A stretch of DNA of 64,000 bases from Microstegium vimineum. Taxonomy: Eukaryota; Streptophyta; Magnoliopsida; Poales; Poaceae. The notes below the pieces were generated by a model, which made no database searches, was not told the DNA's origin, and saw only the letters and a list, made by a program, of their open reading frames with translations. Position numbers and translations under genes: made by a program. Below are positions 1-9,904 of the stretch, in pieces. Location of the stretch: assembly GCA_022036555.1 (NCBI GenBank), contig CM039141.1:8529773-8593772 (forward strand). Direction: 5' to 3'. Numbering within the stretch: position 1 is the first letter of the stretch; every line of letters starts with the position of its first letter.

Positions 1-1107
1 AGTAGATCTGAATCGGCAGACCTTCATCATGTGTATCATGTGTATCATGTGTATCTGCAGAACTGCAGACAGCACAGTCGGTTGGTCGGTTCTCGGTTGC
101 AAACAATTCTGTGCTCATCAGTCATCAGTATTCAGTACACAGTAGTCACCATAGTCATCTCGTCACGACAAACAAGCTTGCATCATCATTCAGCTAGCTC
201 ATGTACAGTTCAGTTCATTTGCTACTGCTAACGAACAAACTAAACACCCATCATATGCATGTGTTTCAGCTAGCTTTTATTAATTTCCATCGACTTTTTT
301 TGTTCAGTGACGCGGGTGCGCCAGAGAGCTAAAGAAGCTAGTAGTTCAGTGACTATGTCGTGAACAACGCAACCTGCCCTGTTACTGTCGTCAAGTCATC
401 AAGCACCGAAAGTTGATCTCATCACCGAAATGCCTGAACGTGTTGCAGTTTCTAGCTATTTGAAACATGTTGAACCAGGCAGTTTCTATTGTAATAATAG
501 ATAAAAGTTCCTTATGAAGGACATGATTATTATGTAATAGGACTCTTCCAGAGTAGATGTACCATGCTTTTGTTGCTGTATGAGTGATGTTTATATCTTT
601 TGGGGGTTTGAAGAAGTGGATCCTATTACTCTTCTGCTGTACTATATGATGCCTATGCTGGTACTTAAAAAATCTCCTTTCAATTTTGACTATGAAAATC
701 GAAGGACTGCGTATTCCATACAAGATAGATGAACATGCTCAGAGGAAGAAGCTTTCCGGCGGTGAGTTAATATGATGACAGATGTTATGGGTACATGTAA
801 CTATGGGTGAGCAGCACTACAGATGCAAATTCAACCACTAACAAGATCAGGAAGCACCATGTAGGGTGAGCTTCCAAGCAAGCATAGAAAGAGAACATCC
901 ATGGACAACGCTTGTTCATCACAGTACAGTACAGTGATACGTTTAAACCAGAGCCAAAAGTCACTGGCATCAGCATCTAGAAGGCCTGCCATGTCTCAGG
1001 TGCTACAGAGCAGACTACTGGTAGCAAAGTTTAATTCTACACATCAGATCCATCCACCATCTAACGAGCAATGTACATTGGAACCCATTTTACCCCGTGG
1101 AAGCAGT
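1..1107. other. Left edge, no gene recognised
   Basis: Nothing that looks like a conserved coding exon is visible. The stretch holds one copy of a ~130-bp dispersed duplication (listed separately). Its right part is probably the 3' untranslated region and downstream flank of the RNA polymerase subunit gene that ends at 1108 on the minus strand. The open frames here are short and low in recognisable composition. Confidence 0.5.
168..296. repeat. Copy 1 of a ~130-bp duplicated segment
   Basis: The segment starts ACAAACAAGCTTGCATCAT and ends TTCCATCGACTT. It matches 7951-8083 in the same orientation, with only a few substitutions and short indels of 2-4 bases. The flanks on either side do not match. 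The second copy lies about 0.5 kb beyond the MYB stop codon, so the segment may derive from that gene's 3' flank. Confidence 0.85.
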
Positions 1108-1635
1108 TCACAGCGGCCCAAGGAAGTCACCAGCAATCGTAGCAAGGAGCTGGAACTGGCGGTCAGCCTCCATCCAGCGGAACCCCAGGACCTTGAAGCG
1201 CACAGCAGTGTCCTTCTCCAGCTTCGAGTGGTCGTTCATGAACATCGGATTCTCCCCACCTATGTACTTGTAGTTGCTCATCGACTTCTCAGCTAGGAAG
1301 ATGCTCTCCACAGGTCCGGATTTGAGGAACACGCCGTGCTTGAGGATCCTGTCAATGTGGCCAACCATGATCTCGCCCTTCATAGGCTTCTGCGTGATGC
1401 AGGTAAATGATACTGGGAACAGAACATCTCCAGTTAGCTCACGCACTTTCCCTTCAGATATTGCCTTGAGCTGATTAACAGCAACATAGTAGCCATGCTC
1501 TTTGGAAGCCCTCCTGTTTGTGACATCCTCCAGAAGACGCACAATGATAGCCTTGCGGAGCAGGAGGCCCTTGCGGTCCAGCTGGCTAGGTGAGATCAAC
1601 ACATTCCATGACATCTCTGCCCCAAGAAAGACCAT
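1108..1635 (-). CDS. NRPD7: RNA polymerase Rpb7-like subunit (Pol IV/V subunit 7 type)
   Basis: This 175-residue protein resembles the plant Rpb7 paralogue used by RNA polymerases IV and V, which make and use RNAs for RNA-directed DNA methylation in the nucleus. The N-terminal half is the Rpb7 RNP-like domain. The C-terminal half is an S1/OB fold, with the family motifs GVFLKSGP near residue 100 and a terminal GDFLGPL, close to the GDNLGP ending I recall for NRPD7/NRPE7. The length (about 175) fits the family. The ATG at 1635 is preceded by a consensus acceptor (TTGTTGGCAG, exon from 1645), so the 5' leader contains an intron and the whole coding region is one exon. The S1 motif and ending argue against Pol II Rpb7 itself, but assignment to Pol IV or V rather than another Rpb7-like paralogue is from memory. 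Confidence 0.85.
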   Translation of the reverse strand: MVFLGAEMSWNVLISPSQLDRKGLLLRKAIIVRLLEDVTNRRASKEHGYYVAVNQLKAISEGKVRELTGDVLFPVSFTCITQKPMKGEIMVGHIDRILKHGVFLKSGPVESIFLAEKSMSNYKYIGGENPMFMNDHSKLEKDTAVRFKVLGFRWMEADRQFQLLATIAGDFLGPL

Positions 1636-1645
1636 GGCTGAGTAC

Positions 1646-2540
1646 CTGCCAACAAATAAAGAAACAAGATATTTACCTCTTTAGTGGCTTGATAAAACTC
1701 AGCTGGAACAAAGGACATGCTTAATAGATCATTTCAAATAAAACTGGGGTGAACCATTATTTCGTAGAAGACATACAATTGTGCATGCAGTATTGTCACA
1801 ATTCACACAGTAGATTACGAATAAAAACAAAACTATGTTGGAGGCAATATCCAAAGGTTGGAGGAAATATCCAAAGGTTGGAGGATGCTTGGCTGCTTGC
1901 ACAGCCACACATGTGCTGCACTACTGCTGGTTGGAATTTAATGCCAGAGTTAGTGAAAGGCTTTCCATTCCTTCATAGCTTAATCTGATACAGTTCACTT
2001 TTCTAGGCTTATATAGAGGCCTTGGCTTACTAAAAGCTTACAGAAACTACTGGAATCAAAACAATGCTGGAACCTAGGCTTATAGTCTGATACAATTCTC
2101 CTCTCTAGGCTTATGTAGAGGACTCCTCTCCTCTTATTAACAGCTTACAGAAACTACTGGAATCAAAACAACGCTGGAACGTAGCCACCATTTAATCTAA
2201 CAGCAATTATCTACTTACAATTGTTGTTTCCCCATATCCCACCCTATACTGTATCCCAGAGTTGTCACAAAAAATGATTGAAAATAAATTTTCTTTTGAT
2301 TGGGGGTTATAAGAAGGTATTTCGTCATTTCAGACATGCAATGCTACAGAGTTGTTAGCTGTTAGCACATAACAAAGTAGTAGTATGCATTAAGCGGCGG
2401 CAACAGGAAGACTACCGATAAGAGACCCCATCAACCAGCTCTGAGGACGTGCCCACTGCAGAAATACCTCAATACATGAGAGCAGGGTTCCAAAAAGCGG
2501 CACTAAGCGCAAGCTTCAGCAGCGGACAGGTAACGCTTAG
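1646..2540. other. 5' intron/flank of the Rpb7-like gene with small repeats
   Basis: Most of this is probably the 5'-leader intron of the minus-strand Rpb7-like gene; I could not place its donor. It contains a 21-bp tandem motif (AATATCCAAAGGTTGGAGG, 1837-1883) and a ~92-bp direct duplication at 1984-2073 and 2086-2180. Confidence 0.5.
1984..2180. repeat. Tandem direct duplication, ~92-bp unit x2
   Basis: 1984-2073 and 2086-2180 both run from TCTGATACA through CTAGGCTTAT, GCTTACAGAAACTACTGG and AATCAAAACAA to GCTGGAAC. They differ by scattered substitutions and one small indel block in the middle. Confidence 0.85.
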
Positions 2541-3085
2541 CTTTGGGGGCATAAGCGCTCCCAAAGCGGCGCCACCGCCTTGGTGGAGCAGCAGCTGCTG
2601 GCTCCAGCCTTGGCGAGGGCGCGAAGCGACTGGCGAGAGCGGGGAGGAGCCCCGCCGCCGCCGAGCCCGCCTGGGACTACCCCGCAGTCGCTACCGACGA
2701 ATCTCCGCAAAACGCGCTGAGAGAGAGAGCTGCGAGATGGAGAAGCTGAAAAAGTAGATCTCACCGGCTCCTTCTCCCTTCTCACGCGGGATGGACACCG
2801 CTGCCCCTGGATCCACGCGCTGCGGCTCCTCCTCCCTCCTCACGCGCGTAGCCAGAGACGGAGAAGCAGTCCGGCGGCCAGGAGGCGGGGCGGCGACGAG
2901 AGGTGAGACGGCGCGGCAGGCGGGGCGGGGAGCACGGAGCGGAGGAGGCTGATGCGCGCCGTCGCTCGGTGGCGCGACGGGAGGTGTCCGAGCGGGAGCG
3001 GTGGGTACCAGCAGTGGGCGGCGGAGTGGTGGTAGTCCGAGCGGTGGATACCAGGCCAGGCTCGCTCGGTGGCGCGCGGCGGCCA
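2541..3085. other. GC-rich block with internal duplications
   Basis: The block is strongly CpG-rich, unlike its neighbours. It opens with an inverted repeat, GCTTTGGG...CCCAAAGC (about 2539-2567). It also contains a partial duplication: CGCTCGGTGGCGCG occurs near 2962 and near 3062, and GAGCGG...GGATACCAG-like segments occur near 2990 and 3040. It could be the first exon and promoter of the minus-strand Rpb7-like gene, or a GC-rich fragment captured by a transposon. No conserved protein is visible in any frame. Confidence 0.4.
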
Positions 3086-5050
3086 GTGGTGTCTTTTTTC
3101 TTTTATTTTTCTCTGTGTTTGTTGATTTCTTCTTTGTTTTCCTTTTTTCTTTTATGGTCTTTTATTCATATTTCACCTTTTTATATTTTTATTTATTTAT
3201 TTATTTATCCTTCTGCCCTACTTAATTATTTTTCATTAGATTTTTTAATCTCATGTATTTTATTTTTCTCTTGTTTCTTCTCTTTTCTTTACCTTTATCT
3301 TTTTATGTTTCATGTTGATTTTTTTCCTTTTTTTCTTTTTCTTTAATTTTTAATCATTCATGCTTTAATTTTTTATTTTTTATCTTCCCCATATCATATG
3401 TTACATAGGATACATGTCATATTTGTATAGTATACACATGATATTTTTAATTTTATTTTTCCTTTTCTTATTTAATTAATTTATTTAGTATGTATATTTA
3501 GCATTTAATTATTTATTATTTATTTGTATTTTTATATTTTACTCTAATTAATTACTTTAATATTTTTCCTTTTACTATTTTTATTTATTCACATACATAA
3601 TTTGTGATGTATTTTTTTATGTTAGTCTGTAAAAAATGTATTTATGATGTTCAGTAAATATATATTGATGTTTTAATATATATTATGTGATGTCCGGTAG
3701 CTTTGTTTCTTATATTTATTTGACTAATTAATTATTTCACTAATTATATTATTCTAATTGATATTTTGTGATGTCTATGTAGTATACCTATGATATTCTA
3801 TGCTATATTTTTGTGATATTCGTGTAGTAATAATCTGATGTTTTTTATGAATTTTGTGACGTTTGATAGTATACGATAGTATAAATTGATGTTATATGAT
3901 ACACTTTGTGGTGTTCGGTAGCATATTTTCTTTGATTTTTGCTATAATTAATTAATTCATTAATTTTAATTTTTTTACCTTCTATGACTTATGTGATGTC
4001 TATATAATATACACCTGATGTTATTTGCTATATTCTTATGATGTTCATATACCCTAGATATATTTATGATATTTTTGTAAATATTTTTTTAAAATATATC
4101 TAAGTGAGATCTTGATTTGAAAAAATTATTATAAAAATTAAAGTGGTGCAATAGAAATTGAATTTTAAAAATTGTTTAAAAAATACTATTTTTTAAACTT
4201 GAATTTATTATATGAAACATATACATGATGTTTACTTAGTATATATTTATCATTTTAGCTTAAATATAGTCATATGTTAAGCGGCCCTATGTACTTGGAG
4301 TTCTAGTCACGTGTGTTTTCTAATCAGTTTATTCTCTTTATTCTTATTAATTTTGTTTTTTGCTCTTTTCTTTTATTATGTCACCTCATATTCTTCTTTG
4401 TTTTTTTATATTTAGTTGTTTTCTTTATTTATTTGTTTTCTTTCATTTTTACTTTACTTTTCTTTTTTTGTTTTGTGCATATTTTCTAATTTTTTATTTT
4501 TATCTTGTTATTAGTATTTTATTTTACTTTAATTAATTAATTCACTAATTTTACTTTTTCCACTTCATAATATATATTGATGTTTCTGTAAGTATATATG
4601 TGATGTTTTATGTTATATCCTAAAAATAAAATAATATAATCCACAAATTAAATGAATTAATAATATCCTAAAATCTATATTTCTCTAACTAAGCTAAATT
4701 AATCTTGAAATGTGGAACATATAATACCCTAAAATCTCTATTATAAAACTAAAATATATTTCTATTTTTTAACTAATTAAATTAAATAATACACTAAAAT
4801 CTCTATTTTCAACTAATTAAACTATAAAATGTGATAGACATAGTAGAAATGAAAGGTGTATACTTAGAATGCTAATTTTAGTTTTCTTCTTCAAAATATT
4901 TAAACTATGTTAAGTGAATGAAGCTTAAAATGATAAAGAGATAAAATCATAAAGAAAAATTACATATAGACCAAGAAACAGATGTTAAAACATGAGAGGT
5001 TGAAGATAGTAACCTTTCAACGAGTCGATGTAGGCGTACAAGTGATCAAA
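3086..5050. repeat. AT-rich degenerate repeat tract
   Basis: About 2 kb of T-rich, low-complexity DNA. Between about 3600 and 4080, and again near 4210 and 4565-4620, short motifs such as TGTGATGT, GATGTTC and AGTATAYAYYTGATG recur every 25-70 bases with heavy decay. It looks like an old tandem or subterminal repeat of a transposon. No coding exon was seen. Confidence 0.55.
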
Positions 5051-5159
5051 TAAGCAATGGCCGAAGAGGAGAAGAATAACAGTGAAGAACACAACTCCGA
5101 TCTGATGATGTTCTATCTCTGGGGCGGGGGCTGGCTGGTGTACGCACTACTCCAACAGA

Positions 5160-5539
5160 TTAGGGCGTGTTTGGTTCCCTGTATAAGCCCCAGCCTGGCT
5201 CTCGTGATACAACTTATTGGCGTTTGGATGACTGAATGAGGTTCTGGGCCTGGCCCTCGACGTGCAACGAGCCATCCGGAGCCTGGCTCCCGGGAAACGG
5301 ATTTAGAATCGGTTTTTGCCGGCCTGGCTGGCGGGACGCAGCGCTCGTATGTCAGTGAGAGTGCGCATGCGCGAGTCAAGAACGAAGCAGGCCAACCAAT
5401 CATGGTCTCTCTACAGTCTGGCCGGATGCAAACCGATTAACCAATCACGCTCACATGCATGCGTTGGGCCTGGACAACGGTGGCCTGTCTCTCTTCGTGC
5501 GAGCCAGTCCTGCAGAGAAACCAACCAAACGCCCCCTTA
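5160..5539. mobile_element. Tourist-like (PIF/Harbinger) MITE
   Basis: The element spans 5163-5536 and is flanked by TTA on both sides (5160-5162 and 5537-5539). Its ends are imperfect inverted repeats: GGGCGTGTTTGGTT on the left and AACCAAACGCCCCC on the right. The TTA target site and the GTTTGGTT-type terminus fit Tourist-like MITEs. The interior is GC-rich with repeated GCCTGGC motifs and no coding capacity. Confidence 0.7.
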
Positions 5540-6002
5540 ATTACCCCCTCTCGTCTCTTCTGCTTCTCAATATAATGCTAGTAGTAGCTATACAGTAAGT
5601 AGTACAAAGCATGTCAGAAAAAAAAGGAGTTGAACGATCGAGGTCGATGAGATGGTCTCTTCGATCGTGCATGAAAGCTACTTACAAATTAAAGGTTCAT
5701 TATTCATGCATGATGAATTTGCAATGGGTTGGTAATTTGGTATATATCGAGTTACTCACTACACACTGTTAGTTTGTTTGTTTGATTCTCTGCTCTGTTT
5801 GGAGAAACAACAGATAATAATGTGAAGACAAGCAGTGTGAGTGGTGATTAGTGTGGTGTGGAGCTAGGCAGTCGGCTAATGCGCTTCGCTATCAAGCAGA
5901 GCAGGCTGCAGATTGCAGCAGCACCAAACTTTGGACTCGTTCAGTGCAATTTTTCTTGCATGCATGATTGTCGATAGCAATGGATCGATGCTGCAGGTGC
6001 AA

Positions 6003-6004
<2 letters not shown>
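5540..6004. other. Intergenic, nothing recognised
   Basis: Mixed-composition DNA without a recognisable gene or repeat boundary, leading into the first (AT)n array. Confidence 0.5.

Positions 6005-6081
<77 letters not shown>
6005..6081. repeat. (AT)n microsatellite, ~38 units
   Basis: Uninterrupted AT dinucleotide array. Open frames reading through it encode only alternating Tyr-Ile and are not genes. Confidence 0.98.
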
Positions 6082-6082
<1 letters not shown>

Positions 6083-6139
6083 TGTATATCTATAATACAC
6101 CTGAGTGTATTTTCTATAGAGAATGCACCCACCCTGATT

Positions 6140-6470
6140 ATTGCAACTAGTTTCTTACCTGTTACAATTGGTTTTTTGCTGAGTTGCAACTGACCCAACT
6201 CTAGTTGTAATTGGATTGCGTCAGGTTGCAACTGTTTCTTGCCTAGTTACAACTGGTATGACTCTAATTGTAATTGGATCACATCAGATTGCAATTGGTT
6301 ATTGTCTAGTTACAACTGCGCCGACTCTAGTTGTAGCTGGATCGCGTCAGTTTTGCAACTGATGCTCAGTTGCAACTGATGCTTGTAATTGTATCACGTC
6401 AGGTTGCAACTACACCAGGTCTAGTTGCACTGGATCAGATCTGTTACAATTACTTCCGCCAAGATACAAT
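6140..6470. repeat. Degenerate ~63-bp tandem repeat rich in GTTGCAACTG
   Basis: Consecutive units contain GTTGCAACTG, TCTAGTTGTAATTGGAT and CGCGTCAG in the same order. The GTAATTGGAT-type block recurs near 6206, 6270, 6332 and 6385, giving spacings of about 64, 62 and 54 bases. The motif GTTGCAAC is itself palindromic. Unit identity is moderate, so the array is old or relaxed. Confidence 0.8.
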
Positions 6471-6742
6471 TGTGTCGTAATCATGATGATAACTCATAGT
6501 ACATTGAAGTTGTAATTACGTATTTGAAAAAAAAGTTCATCAAATATAGTCTTGTTGGATCTCGTTTTGTTAAGCACTCTTTTTTCAACAATCTGGTGCA
6601 AACGGATCTAAAATAGAAACTACGGTTTAGAAGATATTGTATTTTTTCGATCCGAAACAAAAAAGATTCTATGCATACGCGGGAGCAGGACACGGAGCAA
6701 GACGGAACCGGAGCAAATGCACCTTGTTACATTTAAGTCTCG

Positions 6743-6743
<1 letters not shown>
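6471..6743. other. Intergenic spacer between two (AT)n arrays
   Basis: No coding or structural feature recognised. Confidence 0.5.

Positions 6744-6803
<60 letters not shown>
6744..6803. repeat. (TA)n microsatellite, ~30 units
   Basis: Uninterrupted TA array, the second long one within 800 bp. Confidence 0.98.
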
Positions 6804-6805
<2 letters not shown>

Positions 6806-7950
6806 CATTATGTGCAAGAAGAATATAATGATGGATGCTTCTTGCATGCATGCTCACTTGGATCACTTGCATTGCATCTCTGCAGTTCCGATCCATTGGA
6901 AGGAGTTTGGATGTCGATCGGCGTAGCCACCACGAAACCCGCGCCGCCGCGCGAGGGAAAAAAAGAACCGATGCCTGCCATATGTTGCAGCGCTCGCTTT
7001 CCTCAGGTGACCCCGGCCGGTTAGCTCGTTGACGCCGTCGCCGGAGCAGCAGTGAGAATGCGTGTGAGAATCAGTCACATGTCATATACTATCAGCATCT
7101 CGATCGATCAAATGTGATCTCAGATCGAGTTCAGATTCCCTGGCCTGCTCTGCTCTGCTCTCCGGCCGGACCTGACTGACAGATCACAATTTTGATGAGT
7201 GAGGATGAAAAAGCGTCTTCCTTTTTCCTACTCTTTTCTAATCCCGTTTCCCATGCTACGCTACGGTAGTGCATGCTCGTCGTCCGATCAGATCCACAAC
7301 CACAGCCACTGCTGTTATTCCTCACTCACTATTGTACAATTTCCACTTGGTACTCTACAGTACTAATTACTAGAGGCAGTTCAAGGACCCATTCCAAATT
7401 CTACTCGATCGAGCTCATTCCAAATTGGCATAACTTCCTTGTTTTACACTACCAGGAAGGAAGGACGTGGTCCCAAATTTTTTTTTATTGTAAATTCCTA
7501 CGGAAACAGCCACTCCAGTATATTTTTTTTAACCTAGGTAGCTAGCTTCATACATGTTCCCTCAAAAGAAAACTAGCTACCATCAAGTTACACACACGTC
7601 TGATTTTCAAGCCTCGATCAACTACAAATAAATAAATAATAATAATGACCATGACTGCAAACAATAAAGCAATAGAAACAGAAGAAAAACCCAATTTCAA
7701 ATAACTATATATAAATCATAAATAGGTGGATAATATATACTTTTACAAAAGTTGATATTAGTTTCATATTCTTCTAATTTAAGATAAATTAGTAATGATT
7801 TTTAACAGATCAAATATTTAGTACATAAAAAAAACCACTGACCAAATTTATCCGACTTTGTCAGTTAGAGTGTGCCCATTAACTGGTTGTGTAATTCAAA
7901 GTTGAAAATAGGACTAGCGTGCATCTTGTAAGTAGATAATTGCTGTTAGA
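6804..7950. other. Intergenic, nothing recognised
   Basis: A moderately GC-rich part (about 6900-7300) passes into AT-rich DNA. No conserved exon, RNA gene or element boundary was identified. Confidence 0.5.
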
Positions 7951-8083
7951 ACAAACAAGCTTGCATCATTCAGCTAGCTCATGTACACAGTTCAGTTCAT
8001 TTGCTACTGTTAATGAACAAACTAAACACCAGGCCATATGCATGCATGTGTTTCAGCTAGCTTTTATTAATTTCCATCGACTT
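7951..8083. repeat. Copy 2 of the ~130-bp duplicated segment
   Basis: Matches 168-296 in the same orientation, including ACAAACAAGCTTGCATCAT and CATCGACTT. It lies 0.5-0.65 kb downstream of the minus-strand MYB stop, in a position compatible with its 3' untranslated region or flank. Confidence 0.85.
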
Positions 8084-8608
8084 CCAGGATCATCATCAGA
8101 CACTACGTACTTAACAAAGTTACAAACCAATAACCACTCCGATATTTACCCACAAAGAATCAATGGAGGTGAGGATGAGGAAGCAGTAAAAAACAAACAA
8201 CAACAATCTGCTAGCTTATGGTAAAACTAACTAGCTGCTACTCCATGACTGGACTAAAGAAGCTAGCTAGGTACGTACTAGAAAGTGTGTGTGTGTGTAT
8301 ATATATAGTAGAGAATGAGGAGAGACGATGGGCAAGAACTGGAGAAGAAAAATTATTGGCGGGCAAAGTGGGACGAAGACGAAGACGCATGCCTTCAAGC
8401 AGGTCAAAAGCCCCCCAATAATGGCCTCCTCCTTCTTCCACCCCGTCGTCTCGGCGACCTGTGTGTGTGTCATCGATCTAGTACTTAGTACTACTAATTA
8501 ATTAACTCGCTAGCTGCGCCCGTCGTCTCCACCGGGCAATTGCAAGCTACAAATCCGTCTGGTCAAATCCAAGCGGGCGGCCGGCCGGCCGGTGGACTCG
8601 CTTCAATT
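8084..8608. other. 3' flank of the MYB gene
   Basis: Probable 3' untranslated and downstream sequence of the minus-strand MYB gene. It includes a short (GT)n run near 8287-8300. No independent gene recognised. Confidence 0.5.
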
Positions 8609-9704
8609 TCACAGCCCCATTATCTGCGTGTACCACAGGTCGTCGGCGACGGAGCCGGCGGTCCACATGGTGTCGGTGTCGCAGAGGTCCGGGAACCCCA
8701 TGTCGTCGGCGTACACGCCGCCGCCGTCTGGGAGGCCAGAAGGGACGACCAGCAGAGACTCGTCGGACCAGCCGCCGCTGCAGCTCCCCAGCTGCGCCGT
8801 GGTCGCGTGCGGTGGTTGGCACAGCGTGTCCCACACGGACATGGCAGCGTTGCTGTTGTGGACACCGTAGTAGGAGGCGTCGTTGTTGCTCTCGCCGAAG
8901 GCGGCGGCGGCCGGCGGCGGGGTCGACACGGCGACGAGCTGCTGCTGGTGGTGCATGGTGTCCGTGGACACGGACGACGACGACGACACGGCTGTAGTGG
9001 TGCAGGACATCTCGACGTCGTCCACGCGCCACGCGGCGGTGCGCGTGGGGAGCGGCGTCGGCGTCAGCGTGGCGTCGATGACGACGTCGCCTTCGTCTCC
9101 GGCGCCGCCGCCGATGCGCTCGAGGAGTCTTGGCATCCAGATGTATCGCATGAGGTCCTTGAATTGCTGGCTGTTGACGTCGCAGTTGAGCTGCCTGGCG
9201 TGCTTCTGCACCCGGGTGCGCCAGTAGTTCTTGATCTCGTTGTCGGTGCGCCCGGGGAGGTGCTGCGCGATCTTGGACCACCGGTTGCCCCACCGGGAGT
9301 GCAGCTCCAGGATGAGCAGCTGCTCCTGCGCCGTGATGTTGCCCCGCCGTAGGTCAGGACGCAGGTAGTTGAGCCACCGAAGCCGGCAGCTCTTGCCCGT
9401 CCGCCGGAGCCCTGCAGAGGATTGGTTTGGTTTAATTTGGTCGGTCTGGTTATTGTCCTCGTGGGCGGCGAGCGACACCGACATATATGGCAAGCAGCAT
9501 GCAGTTGACTAGCTACTATACTAGCACATAGTATATACCTGCGCATCGTGCCAGCGCGTTCCAGCGCCCCTCGCCGTGCGCGGCGACGTAGTTGACGAGG
9601 AGCATGTCCTCCTCCACCGTCCACGGCCCGCGCCGGAGGTCTCCGGCCGCCGCCGCCACAGACTCCTCGTCTCTGCTCAGCTCTCGGTGATCACGCGCCG
9701 CCAT
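8609..9704 (-). CDS. R2R3-MYB transcription factor, subgroup 20 (WxPRL) type
   Basis: Two exons, 9704-9539 and 9411-8609, give a 322-residue nuclear DNA-binding protein. The 127-bp GT-AG intron splits a Gly codon in phase 1, at the position of the first intron of plant R2R3-MYBs. R2 begins RRGPWTVEEDMLLVNYVAAH and R3 contains NITAQEQLLILELHSRWGNR and GRTDNEIKNYWRTRVQKHA. Just after R3 is LMRYIWMPRLLERI, the WxPRL signature of subgroup 20 (MYB2/62/78/108/112), factors known for stress, senescence and hormone responses. The C-terminal ~190 residues are Ser-, Thr- and Ala-rich and end DLWYTQIMGL, an activation-type tail. The start is the ATG at 9704, with an A at -3 and G at +4; no ATG lies upstream in frame. 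A CTATAAAA box sits at 9897-9904. The large open frames on the opposite strand are shadows of the GC-rich exon. Confidence 0.95.
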
Positions 9705-9895
9705 CCTCTTCTTCACTTGATCGATCACTTATTAGCTAGCTAATCGATAGATAGATAGCCCGGCCGGCCTGTGCAGAGAGGTAGCTTCAGCAAGAAGAAC
9801 TAACAGCAAGGTATAGGTAGCCGACCGAGGATGAGCGAGGATTGGGGAGGGAGTTTGGATCGGAGAATTATGGAGAAAAGGGCGGGAGAGGCTAG

Positions 9896-9904
9896 CTTTT
9901 ATAG
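9896..9904 (-). promoter_or_regulatory. TATA box of the MYB gene
   Basis: Reads CTATAAAAG on the minus strand, about 190 bases before the ATG. The start site would be near 9870, giving a leader of about 165 bases. Confidence 0.65.

Noticed and set aside
901..1296. Plus-strand open frame overlapping the Rpb7-like gene
   Set aside because: Overlaps the conserved minus-strand coding exon; no recognisable protein features.
2903..3346. 147-codon plus-strand open frame
   Set aside because: Half is CpG-rich Arg/Gly sequence and half is poly-Phe/Leu from T-rich DNA, so it crosses an abrupt composition boundary; not protein-like.
6140..6470. Possible CRISPR-like array
   Set aside because: The repeats are degenerate and contiguous without unique spacers, and the DNA is plant nuclear.
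5876..6896. Frames with long alternating Tyr-Ile runs
   Set aside because: They are translations of (AT)n microsatellites.
8540..9352. Long open frame antisense to the MYB exon (270 codons)
   Set aside because: It is the opposite-strand shadow of a GC-rich exon. The sense strand has a complete MYB with correct splice sites, and the antisense product is Arg/Val/Gly-rich without motifs.
9705..9728. Extending the MYB start upstream to position 9728
   Set aside because: The codon there is GTG, not ATG. The ATG at 9704 has good context and fits the family N-terminus.
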